Source: Vibrio sp. BS-M-Sm-2
GTDB lineage: Bacteria > Pseudomonadota > Gammaproteobacteria > Enterobacterales > Vibrionaceae
Reading direction: 5' to 3'
Assembly: GCF_041504345.1 (NCBI RefSeq)
Contig: NZ_CP167894.1
Location: 1,116,001 to 1,180,000 of the forward strand
DNA length: 64,000 bases
The notes under the pieces are model-generated. The model made no database searches. It had not been told where the DNA came from and saw nothing but the letters and a program-made list of their open reading frames with translations. How positions within the stretch are numbered: the first letter of the stretch is position 1; every line of letters starts with the position of its first letter. The position numbers were made by a program, and so were the translations under genes. Shown piece by piece: positions 37,620-47,800 of this stretch.

Positions 37620-38859
37620 TGGCGAGAACAACGAAACCTCTAACCAATACGGAAATTAAACAAGCGAAGCCAAAAGAGAAGGTTTATGACCTGCGAGATG
37701 GTCAAGGGCTTGTACTCCGTATAAAGCCTAATTCATCAAAGCTATGGCTGTTTGATTACTATCGACCATACACCAAAAAGCGTACTACCCTAAGCTTTGG
37801 TAGCTACCCAGAAGTCTCTCTAGCTGAAGCTCGTGAACTTAGAGCACAATCACGAAAGCTACTATCAGATAATATCGATCCAAAAGAACACCGAGAACAA
37901 ATCGCTTTAGAGCAACAAGGCCACCGTAGCGCAACACTCGAAGTTGTCGCTAAAGATTGGTTCGAAATAAAAAGAAAAAAGTAACACCAAACTATGCAGA
38001 TGATATTTGGAACTCTCTGGAGCTTCATATCTTCCCCGCTCTCGGACCGTATCCAGTATCAGAACTACGCCCTCAGCACGCTATAGATACAATGAAGCCT
38101 CTAGCCCACAAAGGTAACTTAGAGACCATCAAGCGGCTTTCTCAACGTCTCAATGAGATTATGACCTTTGCATTGAATACAGGGCTGGTGGATGCAAACC
38201 GCCTAACCGGTATAAAGGCGGCATTTGAAACACCGAAGAAAAAACACATGCCGACAATAACACCGAAAGAGTTACCTGGTTTAATGCTCGCCATTAACAA
38301 AGCCAACATAAAACTCACGACTCGATGTCTTATTGAATGGCAACTTCATACTATGTCGCGTCCAAATGAAGCTGCTGGAGCTAAGTGGGATGAAATTGAT
38401 TTTGATAATAAATGTTGGGTGATACCTGTCGAGCGTATGAAAATGCGCAAAGAACACGTGATACCGCTCACAGAGCAAACCTTGGGATTATTGGATGTAA
38501 TGAAACCAATCAGTGGTCATCGTGAGTTTATCTTTCCTTCAGATAGAAATCCAAAAACTCATATCAACCCTCAAACGGCGAATATGGCATTGAAGCGTAT
38601 GAACTACAAAGGGAAGTTAGTTGCACATGGACTCAGAGCTTTAGCAAGTACGACGCTCAATGAGCAAGGGTTTGATTCAGACGTTATCGAGGCTGCACTC
38701 TCTCATATTGATTCAAATGAAGTGCGTAAAGCGTACAACAGAGCTGACTACTTAGACCGACGTAAAAAGCTCATGGCTTGGTGGAGCAATCACATCTCGA
38801 AAGCATCTCAGGGTGACCTTTCAGTTACAGGTACTCGTACACTTCGCGCTGTCGGGTAA
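37619..38859 (+). pseudogene. P4-type tyrosine integrase, frameshifted
   Basis: Two overlapping frames together make one P4-type integrase of about 410 residues. The first (37619-37984) holds the DUF4102 N-terminal domain (LTNTEIKQAKPKEKVYDLRD, TLSFGSYPEVSLAEARELRA) and ends at IKRKK-stop. The second continues from KVTPNYADDIWNSLELHIFP, the core-binding domain, to the catalytic domain. The catalytic residues are present: Arg in TMSRPNEAAGAKW, HGLRALAST, LSHID and Tyr in AYNRADYLDRRKK. One extra A in the A6 run at 37975-37980 would join the frames. Adjacent to the ssrA attachment site. It is inactive if the shift is real. Confidence 0.85.
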
Positions 38860-38871
38860 AAAATAAAAAAA

Positions 38872-38894
38872 GAGCTAACCACCAAGGTTAGCTC
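38872..38894 (-). terminator. Terminator of the AlpA gene
   Basis: GAGCTAACC, five-base loop, GGTTAGCTC; on the minus strand a long T run follows. A perfect 9-bp stem. Confidence 0.88.
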
Positions 38895-38900
38895 AAATAT

Positions 38901-39104
38901 TCACACTTTACGTCGGCTTTCTTGAACTCGCTGATCAATCCATTGCTGAACTTCACTTTCTACCCATGCTACACAGCGATAGCCCAGTGATATTTGTGAA
39001 GGAAATCTATTCTCACTCACAAATTTATAAACACTCGCTCTCGAAAGTCCAGTCATAGCTATGACTTCTTTTAACCTGATTAGTCGCGTTGATTGCTCTT
39101 GCAT
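38901..39104 (-). CDS. AlpA family regulator (first copy)
   Basis: A 67-residue AlpA-type (MerR-like helix-turn-helix) DNA-binding protein: RLIRLKEVIAMTGLSRASVY, KFVSENRFPSQISLG, YRCVAWVESEVQQWIDQRV. AlpA of CP4-57 activates the island integrase and so excision; an analogous role is likely here. The ATG at 39104 has AAGGTG five bases upstream; the longer frame to 39176 is not family-like. A close paralogue lies at 58233-58460. Confidence 0.9.
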   Translation of the reverse strand: MQEQSTRLIRLKEVIAMTGLSRASVYKFVSENRFPSQISLGYRCVAWVESEVQQWIDQRVQESRRKV

Positions 39105-39286
39105 ATATTCACCTTCATGGCAGTTAATGTCACTTAGTGATATATACCTGAAAACTCTTTGCGGAAACGTCATCAACTCGAATTCGTATTGATACCTAGA
39201 AGAACATCATTAACATGACATAGTGGCATATAAAAAGGCAGACAAATGCAACCACTCTGTTACAGGTACCAAAAATTGGTAGTAAT

Positions 39287-40164
39287 TTAATCTGACAGAT
39301 CTAACCGTGGCAATAAATTAGCTAACCAAGCCTCATGCCTCTTCTGACGAACAAAAGCTACGGCTGTCGCGGAAAAGGGCGATTTTCTATTACAAGCATC
39401 AATCAAATTCTGTTCCATCGCAGCCAAAAACTCATCCATTGCGTTTTGTTGGTCGGCTGGCAAAGTGGCATGAAGCGCTATAAAATCTAATGACTGACTT
39501 ACGTTTTTAATTACTTCGCTTCTCGCCCCCTTAATTGTTTTACTATTAAGGTTATATCTTTTCGCGCTCTCACGAACACGAGAATACTCATCGGGATGCG
39601 ATATTTCGCTATAGCGAGACATAACAGCACCTGGATGTTGCACATAAGAAACCAAGGTAACATCCATTGGACAGCATGGATCTAAGAGTTTAACGTCCTC
39701 CCCCCGTGACCAGCAATATTACAACGGTTCCAAACTCGCGTTGCTTCATCCATAAGCGGAAAATAATCATGCTTCCCCCCATTCGATCTTGGCCTGTTCG
39801 CCTCAATACAGGCGTACCTATAGTTCTTCGCTTCAAATGCTAGCCACCAGTAACCAGGGTGCTTTTGACTTGCCCCTTGAACTACTCGAGTCGCGTAAGA
39901 TTGCTTTGATACTTTTACAGCACCTTTCGGCCTAAAATGGTCGACATCAAAATCTGTACCTATTCTGGGTACTTCAGAATACCAACATTTATCCCCAAAC
40001 TCGCGAATAAAGTTAGGTTTAAAGTCACTCCACTTACTGCCAATAGATTTAATTTCGGCAGACTTGTCAGCAGCTCGTTGTACTCGTTGAGCCCAACTCT
40101 GAGAATTAACATCCCAGTTCTCTGGTTTGCATTGGCCTATAACGTTTAAATCTATATAACGCAC
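39287..40164 (-). pseudogene. ptuB: Septu-like HNH nuclease PtuB, frameshifted
   Basis: Two minus-strand frames form one HNH-type protein of about 292 residues of the family found with PtuA in Septu. The first part (40164-39682) has KCWYSEVPRIGTDFDVDHFR (HNH core, DxDH), YWWLAFEAKNYRYACIEANR and CNIAGHGG, then goes out of frame. The second (39667 and below) continues MDVTLVSYVQHPGAVMSRYS. Adding one G to the G6 run (39699-39704 on the plus strand as C6) restores GHGGEDVKLLDPCCPMDVTL, which is family-like. It starts with GTG, sharing one base with the ptuA stop (TAGTG). If the shift is real, the last 45% is lost. Confidence 0.78.
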
Positions 40165-41765
40165 TACTCAATCAATCCTTGGTCTTTCAAAATCGCGTTA
40201 ATCAACTTGACGCGATACTCTGTTGAATCCTTGTTTTCGGCCTCTAACTGCTGCATTGCTTTTTTACGAGCAATTAGGAACTGTCGATAATCTTCATCTG
40301 GGTGGGTGTAGCTATAACCCAATCTATCAAGTGAGTTATTTAGCTCACTCAACTTTCTAATCTCAGCCTCTGTCAGGCTTTCTTTCTCCAGCAGCTCTCG
40401 TCTATCTTCAATCACTTTACTTGTATGCTGATCCAGTGTTGTTGCCATATCAAACATGTCACTGGTCAGTATACCATTGACGCCCATACCAATTGGGCTC
40501 TCTGACGGTGTTTCAGCTAGTGACAATCCTTCCGCATCTTTCCTGAGGACTTGAATCTGTTCTTTTTTCAGCTCTGCAATAGCCAGCGGGTGGTGTGTAA
40601 CCATCAAAATATGGCAAAAACGTTTGTCGGGTATGAATCGCTTCAGGAACGAGTGATATTTGGCAGCCCATGCAGGGTTTAAGTGCGTATCCGGCTCATC
40701 AAGCAGGAATAGAGAGTCTTCTTCAACAGTAAATTCCAGCAATCCAAGTACTGTTAGCAACTGTTGTTCGCCCTCACTAAGCTCGCTGAACGATACGACT
40801 TCCCCATTTTTTAATCGAACCTTGATGTGGACGCTACTTAACAGGTCAGAAAGCAAGGTACTTTCGAGCATTTTGAAAAAGTTCTTTGCCCCCAGCCCTC
40901 GCGCCACCTTTTTTAGGCTGTAGATGTCAGGCAGGAACACATGCATAAACTCATTGTCTTTCCCTTTGCCTGTCAGTGATGTTGATTCTGCCCGCTCCGT
41001 TTTAATCACCCCTAAACTATGTGGTAACAATCTGTCTAGGAACTCTCTGACTACTCCTCGAGCCCCCCAAAATAGGTCCTTTTTATCTATACTGCTCCAT
41101 TCTGTTGGTCTTCGGAAAACAAAGTGTACAGAATGAAACTCCATTATTCCTAAATGGTCTTCAAGAAACTCCCGACCTACACCCCGTTGTTGGCTTAAAA
41201 AGAATGCTAACAACACAAACTGACTGTGAAAAGGTTTAGCATAGAAAAGAGGACGAACCTCGTCCTCAATTTTCACCTGGTTCTTTAGCAATTGGTTATA
41301 AAACTTGGTCCTGTGTGGCTTAAACAAGTCCTCCAAGCGATCACTCGGACCAGAGTAGTAAGTAAATAAATGCTTTGGTAGATAATCTGAATTACCTTCC
41401 TTATCTCGTGTCACTTTGGATAAAGAAATGCTTTCTGGCAGAGAGTATTGACCACTTTCACCCAAAATCGATACTTGTATTTTGTGTTGCTGAATTGGCG
41501 TCGAGCCATACTCTGGTGACGCATCAACTTCGATAAGCCTATCGGAAGATGATCCCAGTGAATACCTGAGTTTATAGCTAAATGGCGCGGGTTCATCACC
41601 TAGGTCTAACGCACGAAAAATGCGAACTAACGCTTCAATCACGTTCGATTTACCGGAGCCATTTCGTCCAATTAGAACCGTTAGCAGTTGCCTATTATCA
41701 AAATCGATTTCTAAGTCTTCAACGTTTTTAAAACTAGTGCGAATATGCAAGTAATCTATTTTCAC
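40164..41765 (-). CDS. ptuA: Septu-like AAA ATPase PtuA
   Basis: A 533-residue ABC/SMC-like ATPase of the AAA_15/AAA_21 kind. N-terminal Walker A TVLIGRNGSGKSNVIEALVR; C-terminal signature FSELSEGEQQLLTVLGLLEF, Walker B SLFLLDEPDTHLNPAWAAKY and switch His in MVTHHPLAIAELK. With the HNH protein encoded immediately downstream it matches the two-gene Septu anti-phage system, in which PtuA regulates or delivers the PtuB nuclease. It begins with GTG overlapping the hsdS stop by one base. No reverse transcriptase is near, so it is not a retron PtuAB. The exact Septu subtype is not settled here. Confidence 0.82.
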   Translation of the reverse strand: MKIDYLHIRTSFKNVEDLEIDFDNRQLLTVLIGRNGSGKSNVIEALVRIFRALDLGDEPAPFSYKLRYSLGSSSDRLIEVDASPEYGSTPIQQHKIQVSILGESGQYSLPESISLSKVTRDKEGNSDYLPKHLFTYYSGPSDRLEDLFKPHRTKFYNQLLKNQVKIEDEVRPLFYAKPFHSQFVLLAFFLSQQRGVGREFLEDHLGIMEFHSVHFVFRRPTEWSSIDKKDLFWGARGVVREFLDRLLPHSLGVIKTERAESTSLTGKGKDNEFMHVFLPDIYSLKKVARGLGAKNFFKMLESTLLSDLLSSVHIKVRLKNGEVVSFSELSEGEQQLLTVLGLLEFTVEEDSLFLLDEPDTHLNPAWAAKYHSFLKRFIPDKRFCHILMVTHHPLAIAELKKEQIQVLRKDAEGLSLAETPSESPIGMGVNGILTSDMFDMATTLDQHTSKVIEDRRELLEKESLTEAEIRKLSELNNSLDRLGYSYTHPDEDYRQFLIARKKAMQQLEAENKDSTEYRVKLINAILKDQGLIE

Positions 41766-43321
41766 TACTTGGTCGCCTTAAACTGACTGCTCTCGCCTTC
41801 ACCCATTTTTTCGATCAAGTTGAGCTCTAAAAGACGTTTAAGCTCAACAAACAAATCATCAATGACTTTAAATGTCTCGACTGACGCACTATCAAATAGT
41901 TGCTGTGCTGACATGGCTTTTTTGGCAACTTTTAACTTAGACAGCAGTTCACTCTTATCATCGACCGCTTTTAATGTCGGCTGAGTCCGAACTGGCGCTT
42001 CGTCAACGTGCTCAGCCAGTACTTCTTGTTCTTTACGCTGCTCTTCACCTAAATCTGATAATTGCGGTTGAGCAACTCGTTCAGCCTTATCAGAAAAAGG
42101 TTCAAACAGCTCACCACGAAATGCTCGCGCAAGGATTGATTGCGTAAGTTTATCAACACGAAGTTTTGCAGTTTCATACTGCTTCTTAACCAAGTCAGAT
42201 TTAGCAAGCAGCTCTGAAACAATTCTTACTATTTCTTCCTGTTCATCGACTGACGGCAAGTTAAATTCGTACGCTTTCAACTTTTGGGCATTGATGTTTG
42301 ATTGACTGACGCCATCAGTTTTTACTTGCCAGCAGTAATCTCGCGCGCGAGGACTATTCAGCTGAATATTAAGGTATTCACTGTTGAGGCGTTCGGTTCC
42401 CTGAACTTTGATTAGGTACCCAGCAAAAATGGCCTCTCTCTCACCGCGATAGATAGACGTCTTTCCAACTAATTCCGGGCTATTGGTGCGGTTAAATAAA
42501 ACATCACCAGGCTCAAGCTTGTATTTCTCAATCTCGTTTTCATCCGATGTATATACAAGATCTGACCAATCTAAATTACCTTCTTGCAAATTACCCATGC
42601 GAAGTACGGGCACGGCTCCTTCCTTCTTGGACTTAGCAGAAGAGCCGTAATTAAAACCTTTACCAACCTCTTTCAGGCTTACATATTCCCAGTCATATAC
42701 ATCATTCTCGTCCCGCCACTCTTCCGTTAGCTCTCCCGATACTGCCGCCGACAAAACAGACATACGAAATCGTTTTAACAGCAAAGGGATTTTCTCTAAA
42801 CGAGACTTGGCCATCTCTAATTTATCAAAGATTGAATCTAGCTTATCCGTGATTTGCTGTTGCTCTTTTTCCGATGGCATAAAGAACGAGTAACTTTGCA
42901 CATCAGCTGATTTGGCGGCTGGATACAATGCGCCTTGAGTTTTTCCCGAGACAGTATCAATGAAATCTTGAGTCCGTACGAGATAGTATAAAAACCTAGG
43001 TACTACAGTATATGGCTTTAGTACGTCAAAGCCTGTAGATGCATACTGATGGTCATATTCCTTCGGAACAATAGCAACTGCATTGAGATTTGGACGTGTT
43101 AAGGATACCAATACATCATCAGTATGGATTCTCTTCCGTGCTCGACTTGGGGCATCAACACCTAATAAGTGTTGAGGAGAAGCGATCGCCTTCAAATTCC
43201 TGTCAATGCTGCCAATATCGACATAAATCAATTGCTCATCTTCTGAAGGCTTATTCTGAGTAGTTTTCTTTGTAACTTCTTTTATTGTCTTTTCTTGCCA
43301 CCCTTGACGGTAATTGTTCAT
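41765..43321 (-). CDS. hsdS: Type I restriction enzyme specificity subunit HsdS
   Basis: A 518-residue specificity subunit with two target-recognition domains. TRD1 spans about residues 1-165, followed by the conserved helix (MPSEKEQQQITDKLDSIFDK and LEKIPLLLKRFRMSVLSAAV). TRD2 (from about 205) is followed by the second conserved region (LPSVDEQEEIVRIVSELLAK and DKLTQSILARAFRGEL). About 100 further residues (ending KKAMSAQQLFDSASVETFKV and ELNLIEKMGEGESSQF) go beyond the usual end and look like a small added helical domain. The start overlaps the hsdM stop (ATGA). Sequence recognised is unknown. Confidence 0.93.
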   Translation of the reverse strand: MNNYRQGWQEKTIKEVTKKTTQNKPSEDEQLIYVDIGSIDRNLKAIASPQHLLGVDAPSRARKRIHTDDVLVSLTRPNLNAVAIVPKEYDHQYASTGFDVLKPYTVVPRFLYYLVRTQDFIDTVSGKTQGALYPAAKSADVQSYSFFMPSEKEQQQITDKLDSIFDKLEMAKSRLEKIPLLLKRFRMSVLSAAVSGELTEEWRDENDVYDWEYVSLKEVGKGFNYGSSAKSKKEGAVPVLRMGNLQEGNLDWSDLVYTSDENEIEKYKLEPGDVLFNRTNSPELVGKTSIYRGEREAIFAGYLIKVQGTERLNSEYLNIQLNSPRARDYCWQVKTDGVSQSNINAQKLKAYEFNLPSVDEQEEIVRIVSELLAKSDLVKKQYETAKLRVDKLTQSILARAFRGELFEPFSDKAERVAQPQLSDLGEEQRKEQEVLAEHVDEAPVRTQPTLKAVDDKSELLSKLKVAKKAMSAQQLFDSASVETFKVIDDLFVELKRLLELNLIEKMGEGESSQFKATK

Positions 43322-44850
43322 AGCACAACCTCTTCAGAAGACTCTGCGCCACCAAGGTCCACCATAATTGACTGTAAATCAGTAATTGCGCCCGCCAGCT
43401 CCTCAATCGCTCCTGCAATTAATTCATCAGGTTCCGGTAGGCTCGCTGAGTCTTCCAAGCTATCATCACGAATCCAAGCCAGGTCCAGGGAGTCCTCTTG
43501 TTTTTTGATTTCTTCTCGCGTGAAAGCTCGTAAGCGGCAAGTATCTATATTACCGATAGCACTACCGTTTTGATGGTTATCAATAAAGGCTTGGCGTTTA
43601 GCTTCGTCCACTTGCGTTAGGTCGCTTCCCATGGCACGGTAAAACTCTTCAAAGTGTTCTTTTTCCAATACTGTGCGTTTACCAAATTTCGGCATGTTAA
43701 CGCGAAGATCGTAAACCCAAACTTTCTTTGTATTGCCTTTGTCTTGATTAATATTTGTTGGCTTATCGAAGAAAAGCACATTGGTTTTAACACCTGCTGC
43801 ATAGAAAATACCCGTAGGTAAACGCAAAATAGTGTGCAGGTTACATTTTTCCATTAAATCATTACGAATCTTGCGACCTGTCGAGCCTTCAAATAGCACA
43901 TTATCAGGCAATACTACGGCTGCTCTACCACCTGGTTTGAGCATAACCTTGTACATGGCATGTAAAAATGCGAGTTGTTTGTTGCTGGTGTAGTGCACAA
44001 GGTCATCACGGGTTGGTACGCCACCACCTTGCTTGGTTCCAAATGGTGGGTTAGCAAGAATGAGCGAGGCCTTAGGTAACACTTTACCTTCTTTCGAGAG
44101 CGTATCGCCATACAAAACACCTGAGTTTTCATCATCGACGGCCAAGTCATGTAGCATCAGGTTCATCATTGCCAAACGGCGCGTATCAGGTACCAACTCC
44201 ATACCAAAGAAGGTTTCATGCTGGTAGCTGTCGTAATCCAACTCATCCAACCCTTTCACATCGAAGTTCTTTTCCATGTATTGATGGGCTGCAATCAAAA
44301 AGCCGCCTGTACCCGCGGTTGGGTCAACAATAACGTCGCCTTTCTGATTATTTCGCTTATCTTTCGGGGTTGGCTTCATCAGCTCAACCATGACTTCAAT
44401 CAACACACGCGGGGTAAAGTACTGGCCAGCACCCGATTTTTTCTCGCTGGCGTTAATTTCAAGCAAGCCTTCGTACATGTCGCCCAAGCCTTCTTGCTTA
44501 GCCGAGTACCAATCCAGCTTGTCTATTTCAGTTACCAACTTTGTTAGCGTTGCCGGTTTACGAATGCAGGTTGAAGCATTGTTGAAAATCGCTTTAGTGA
44601 TAAGTGAGCCGTGCGAGCCCAGGTGAACCAGTAGCTTTTTGTATTCTTCAAGACGTGTTGCAGCATTGAACTTTTCAATGTCTTTCCAACGGTATCCTTC
44701 AGGAATCAGCTTTTCTTGTCCCGTCTCTTCTACCATTTTCAAGAAAACGAGGAATGTAAGCTCATTTAGATATTCATTGTAGGTAACGCCATCGTCACGT
44801 AATAGATTACATAGACCCCAAAGCTTGTTGATTAAATCTTGTGTGCTCAT
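43318..44850 (-). CDS. hsdM: Type I restriction enzyme methyltransferase subunit HsdM
   Basis: A 510-residue N6-adenine methyltransferase. An N-terminal HsdM_N helical domain (MSTQDLINKLWGLCNLLRDD) is followed by the AdoMet motif VDPTAGTGGFLIAAHQYM and catalytic NPPFG in LILANPPFGTKQGG. It methylates the sites chosen by HsdS and forms the M2S core. Overlaps hsdS by 4 bp and is 42 bp downstream of hsdR. Confidence 0.96.
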   Translation of the reverse strand: MSTQDLINKLWGLCNLLRDDGVTYNEYLNELTFLVFLKMVEETGQEKLIPEGYRWKDIEKFNAATRLEEYKKLLVHLGSHGSLITKAIFNNASTCIRKPATLTKLVTEIDKLDWYSAKQEGLGDMYEGLLEINASEKKSGAGQYFTPRVLIEVMVELMKPTPKDKRNNQKGDVIVDPTAGTGGFLIAAHQYMEKNFDVKGLDELDYDSYQHETFFGMELVPDTRRLAMMNLMLHDLAVDDENSGVLYGDTLSKEGKVLPKASLILANPPFGTKQGGGVPTRDDLVHYTSNKQLAFLHAMYKVMLKPGGRAAVVLPDNVLFEGSTGRKIRNDLMEKCNLHTILRLPTGIFYAAGVKTNVLFFDKPTNINQDKGNTKKVWVYDLRVNMPKFGKRTVLEKEHFEEFYRAMGSDLTQVDEAKRQAFIDNHQNGSAIGNIDTCRLRAFTREEIKKQEDSLDLAWIRDDSLEDSASLPEPDELIAGAIEELAGAITDLQSIMVDLGGAESSEEVVL

Positions 44851-44892
44851 AATTCTTCTTAGTTAATCTAAATTGTTGGGTATTGTAACCCA

Positions 44893-47800
44893 TTACGCAG
44901 TTACTTGGAGGTCATCGTTAGACCAAAGCGCACGGTTAAATTGCGCGAGGACATCAACTACAGGCTGTTCGAAAAGCTTGTGCGCTCGTTGGATACCACC
45001 AAGGCGTTGCTTAAAAATACCTTCGTTTAGGTTAGATTCATCAACAACAATGTTAGTTTTCATCTGGGCAGCGATAGTTTCCAACCACTCTCGTTGCGGC
45101 GTTTTCCAGGCACGAATCGCGAGTATTTTCTGCAAGGCTTTGTCAACACGTTGCTCATACGGAATAAGGGCCTCACCGATTGCGGCTTGTCGGATAAAAC
45201 CAATAATTCGGGCGGCAATATCCTCGTTTTTCACCTCTTTCCAGGCTACTTTTAGCTCTTCCTCTCTAAATTCGTTTTTTTCCAGCTCTACAACGAGTTG
45301 CTTGAGGTCAGTTCGTGTCAGTTCCCACGGTCTTTGGATAACCGTTTGTAATGCCACCATCCGGTTACTATTTGCATTTACAAAGGCTGAAAACGATGAC
45401 AAGTAATCTTCTGGTTTCTGGCCGCTGCCATAGCCCGTTGATGTACCAGTCACATCATCAGGCTTGTCTGATATCACTATTTTGTTTCGTCCACTGCCGC
45501 CCTGCACTTTCATATCAAGAAGCTCGCCTAAGCCAGGATGGCTAACAAACCAACTCGCCACATCCTCTGTATTCATTGCTTTCAGTTCTTTGGCGAACTC
45601 TTTAGGCGGCTTGCCAACGATTCGCTCAAATTCATGCTGTTGAAGTGGTGTTAAGTAGTTCTTTTTGCTTTGCAGTTTGGCAAGAAATTGATCTTTAGCC
45701 AGCTCTTGCAGTTTGGTATCTCCCCCCTTGGTGATCTCTTGCTCCAACTCAGAGAAGGTAACGTCGACCTTGGTCACAACAGGTTTCATTGTGTTCACTT
45801 TCTCAAGTTGTTTGTAGATATCTACAGCATCGTAGATGCGGAATCGCTCTTTACCTATCTCATCACAACGGCGCGTGGCTCGACCAAGCATTTGCTCGAA
45901 CAAAATGCGGCTGTTGACACGTCGTAAGAATACAAGGTTACAGATGCTCGGCACATCGACACCAGTCGTCAACAAATCCACGGTTACCGCAATATTCGGT
46001 AAGCGGTCATTTTTGAATAGACGTATTTTTTCTAGCGGCTTATCAGAGGCACCCGTAATTTTCTGAATTGCATCATCTTCAACTTCGCCGTGGTAATCTT
46101 CACACGCTTGTTTTAACGCTTCTACGACCTCATCGGCGTGGCGGTCTGTGACACAGAAAATCAACGACTTTTCTTGTGAGTACGGATTTAGAGAATCGCT
46201 TTCGATTAGCCACTTACATATCACTTTGGTGAACTCTGGGGCGATTACTTTTCTATTAAAATCAGCGACCTCAAAATCCAACTCATCTGGCGTATGAATC
46301 AAATCAAACTGCTGAGTTTGCGGATCATAAACTTGAACCTCTTCGTTAACCTGATAGTTGATTCCTTCCGTATTTAACTTGGTGTGAATACGGACAGGCG
46401 GTAAGTGATCGACTAAGTACCCATCAATAACGGCTTCGGTATAGCTGTATGAGAATACTGGCTCACCAAATATATCTACTGTGTGAATCGCTGGTGTTGC
46501 TGTTAGGCCAACTTTAAAGGCATCAAAATACTCAATAACTGCTCGGTACTTTGACATATAGTCTTTCTGGTCTCGAAATTTAATCTCTGTGTCGCTAAGC
46601 TCACGATCGAGCAAGTAACCTCGGTGACATTCGTCTACCACAATACAATCGTACTGGCCTACACCTGGCTTTGAACCATTTCCTGAGGGGTACATAATCC
46701 GCTTGACCAGACCTTGAACCGTTGCCACGTGAACTTTTGTATCATCATCAGGTACAGCTTTAGGAGCTTTATCTGGCTCCATCCCCATCACATCAAAGGT
46801 ATCAGCAAACGTATTGAGGTTTTCCATACGCACTTCGCCAAAATCCACCGATGCTTGAACGCCCAAGGCACTTCTATCTACTAAAAACAGAATTCGGCGG
46901 AAACGTTGCGCTTTCAATAATCGGTAAACTAAAGCAATACAGGTTTTGGTTTTACCGGTACCCGTCGCCATTGCCACCAGCGCCTTTTCTTCTCCTTCTT
47001 TAATTGCTTGTTCAACCGAGAGGATGGCTTCTTTTTGATAATCACGAAGCTTTAGTTCGTACTCAAAGCCCATGCCATTCAACTCTGCGTTGGCTTTTTG
47101 AGGTGTTTGACGCAAGTATTCCTTCAGCTCAGCTGGTGTGTACCAGCCTTTGAGGGCTTTTCTTCGATTAGTATTATCTCTGACGTCTAAAAACCAGATG
47201 CCGCTTTCTTGCTTAAGCTGTTTTAAATACGCTCGGCCATTCGTCGCAAATACCACGGGCACCAAAAATTCATTATAGTTTGCTACTTCAACGTTACTTG
47301 GTAAGTTATGAATGCCTTTTGCATAACGTTTTGCTTGATCGATTGCACCATATACATTCTTAGCTGACTTTTTCGCTTCAATCGTTGCTACCAGAGTCAT
47401 TCCCATAAATAGCGCATAATCAGCTGGACCTGAGTTTGTAGGCCATTCCGCTATTGCTCTATTCTTGTTTGGCTCTGGTTTGGCACCTTTTGAATATCGA
47501 AGGTTTTCGGTATCGGCTTCCCACCCTGCATCAACCAATTGCTGATCAATAATGACACGAGTCTCGGCTTCATCCATCTCAAAGGGAGACTTCTCGATAC
47601 GCTGAATTTCAGAGACTTGATCCTCTTTAGATTTAGAACGGAAAGCTTGGAAGTAAACAATGTTTGCTTTATCCATCTTGAGACGATACGAGGATAAAGT
47701 ATTCTCATGCTCTTCTGCTAACTCTTCCCAAATAGCCTTTTCTTCAGCCATTTGTTCAGCACGTAACTTCTCAGCTTGCGCTTTGTCCGCTTCAACTTTA

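Noticed and set aside
39287..41765. Retron-type PtuAB system
   Set aside because: No reverse transcriptase or msr/msd-like repeat structure is seen on either side; stand-alone Septu fits better.
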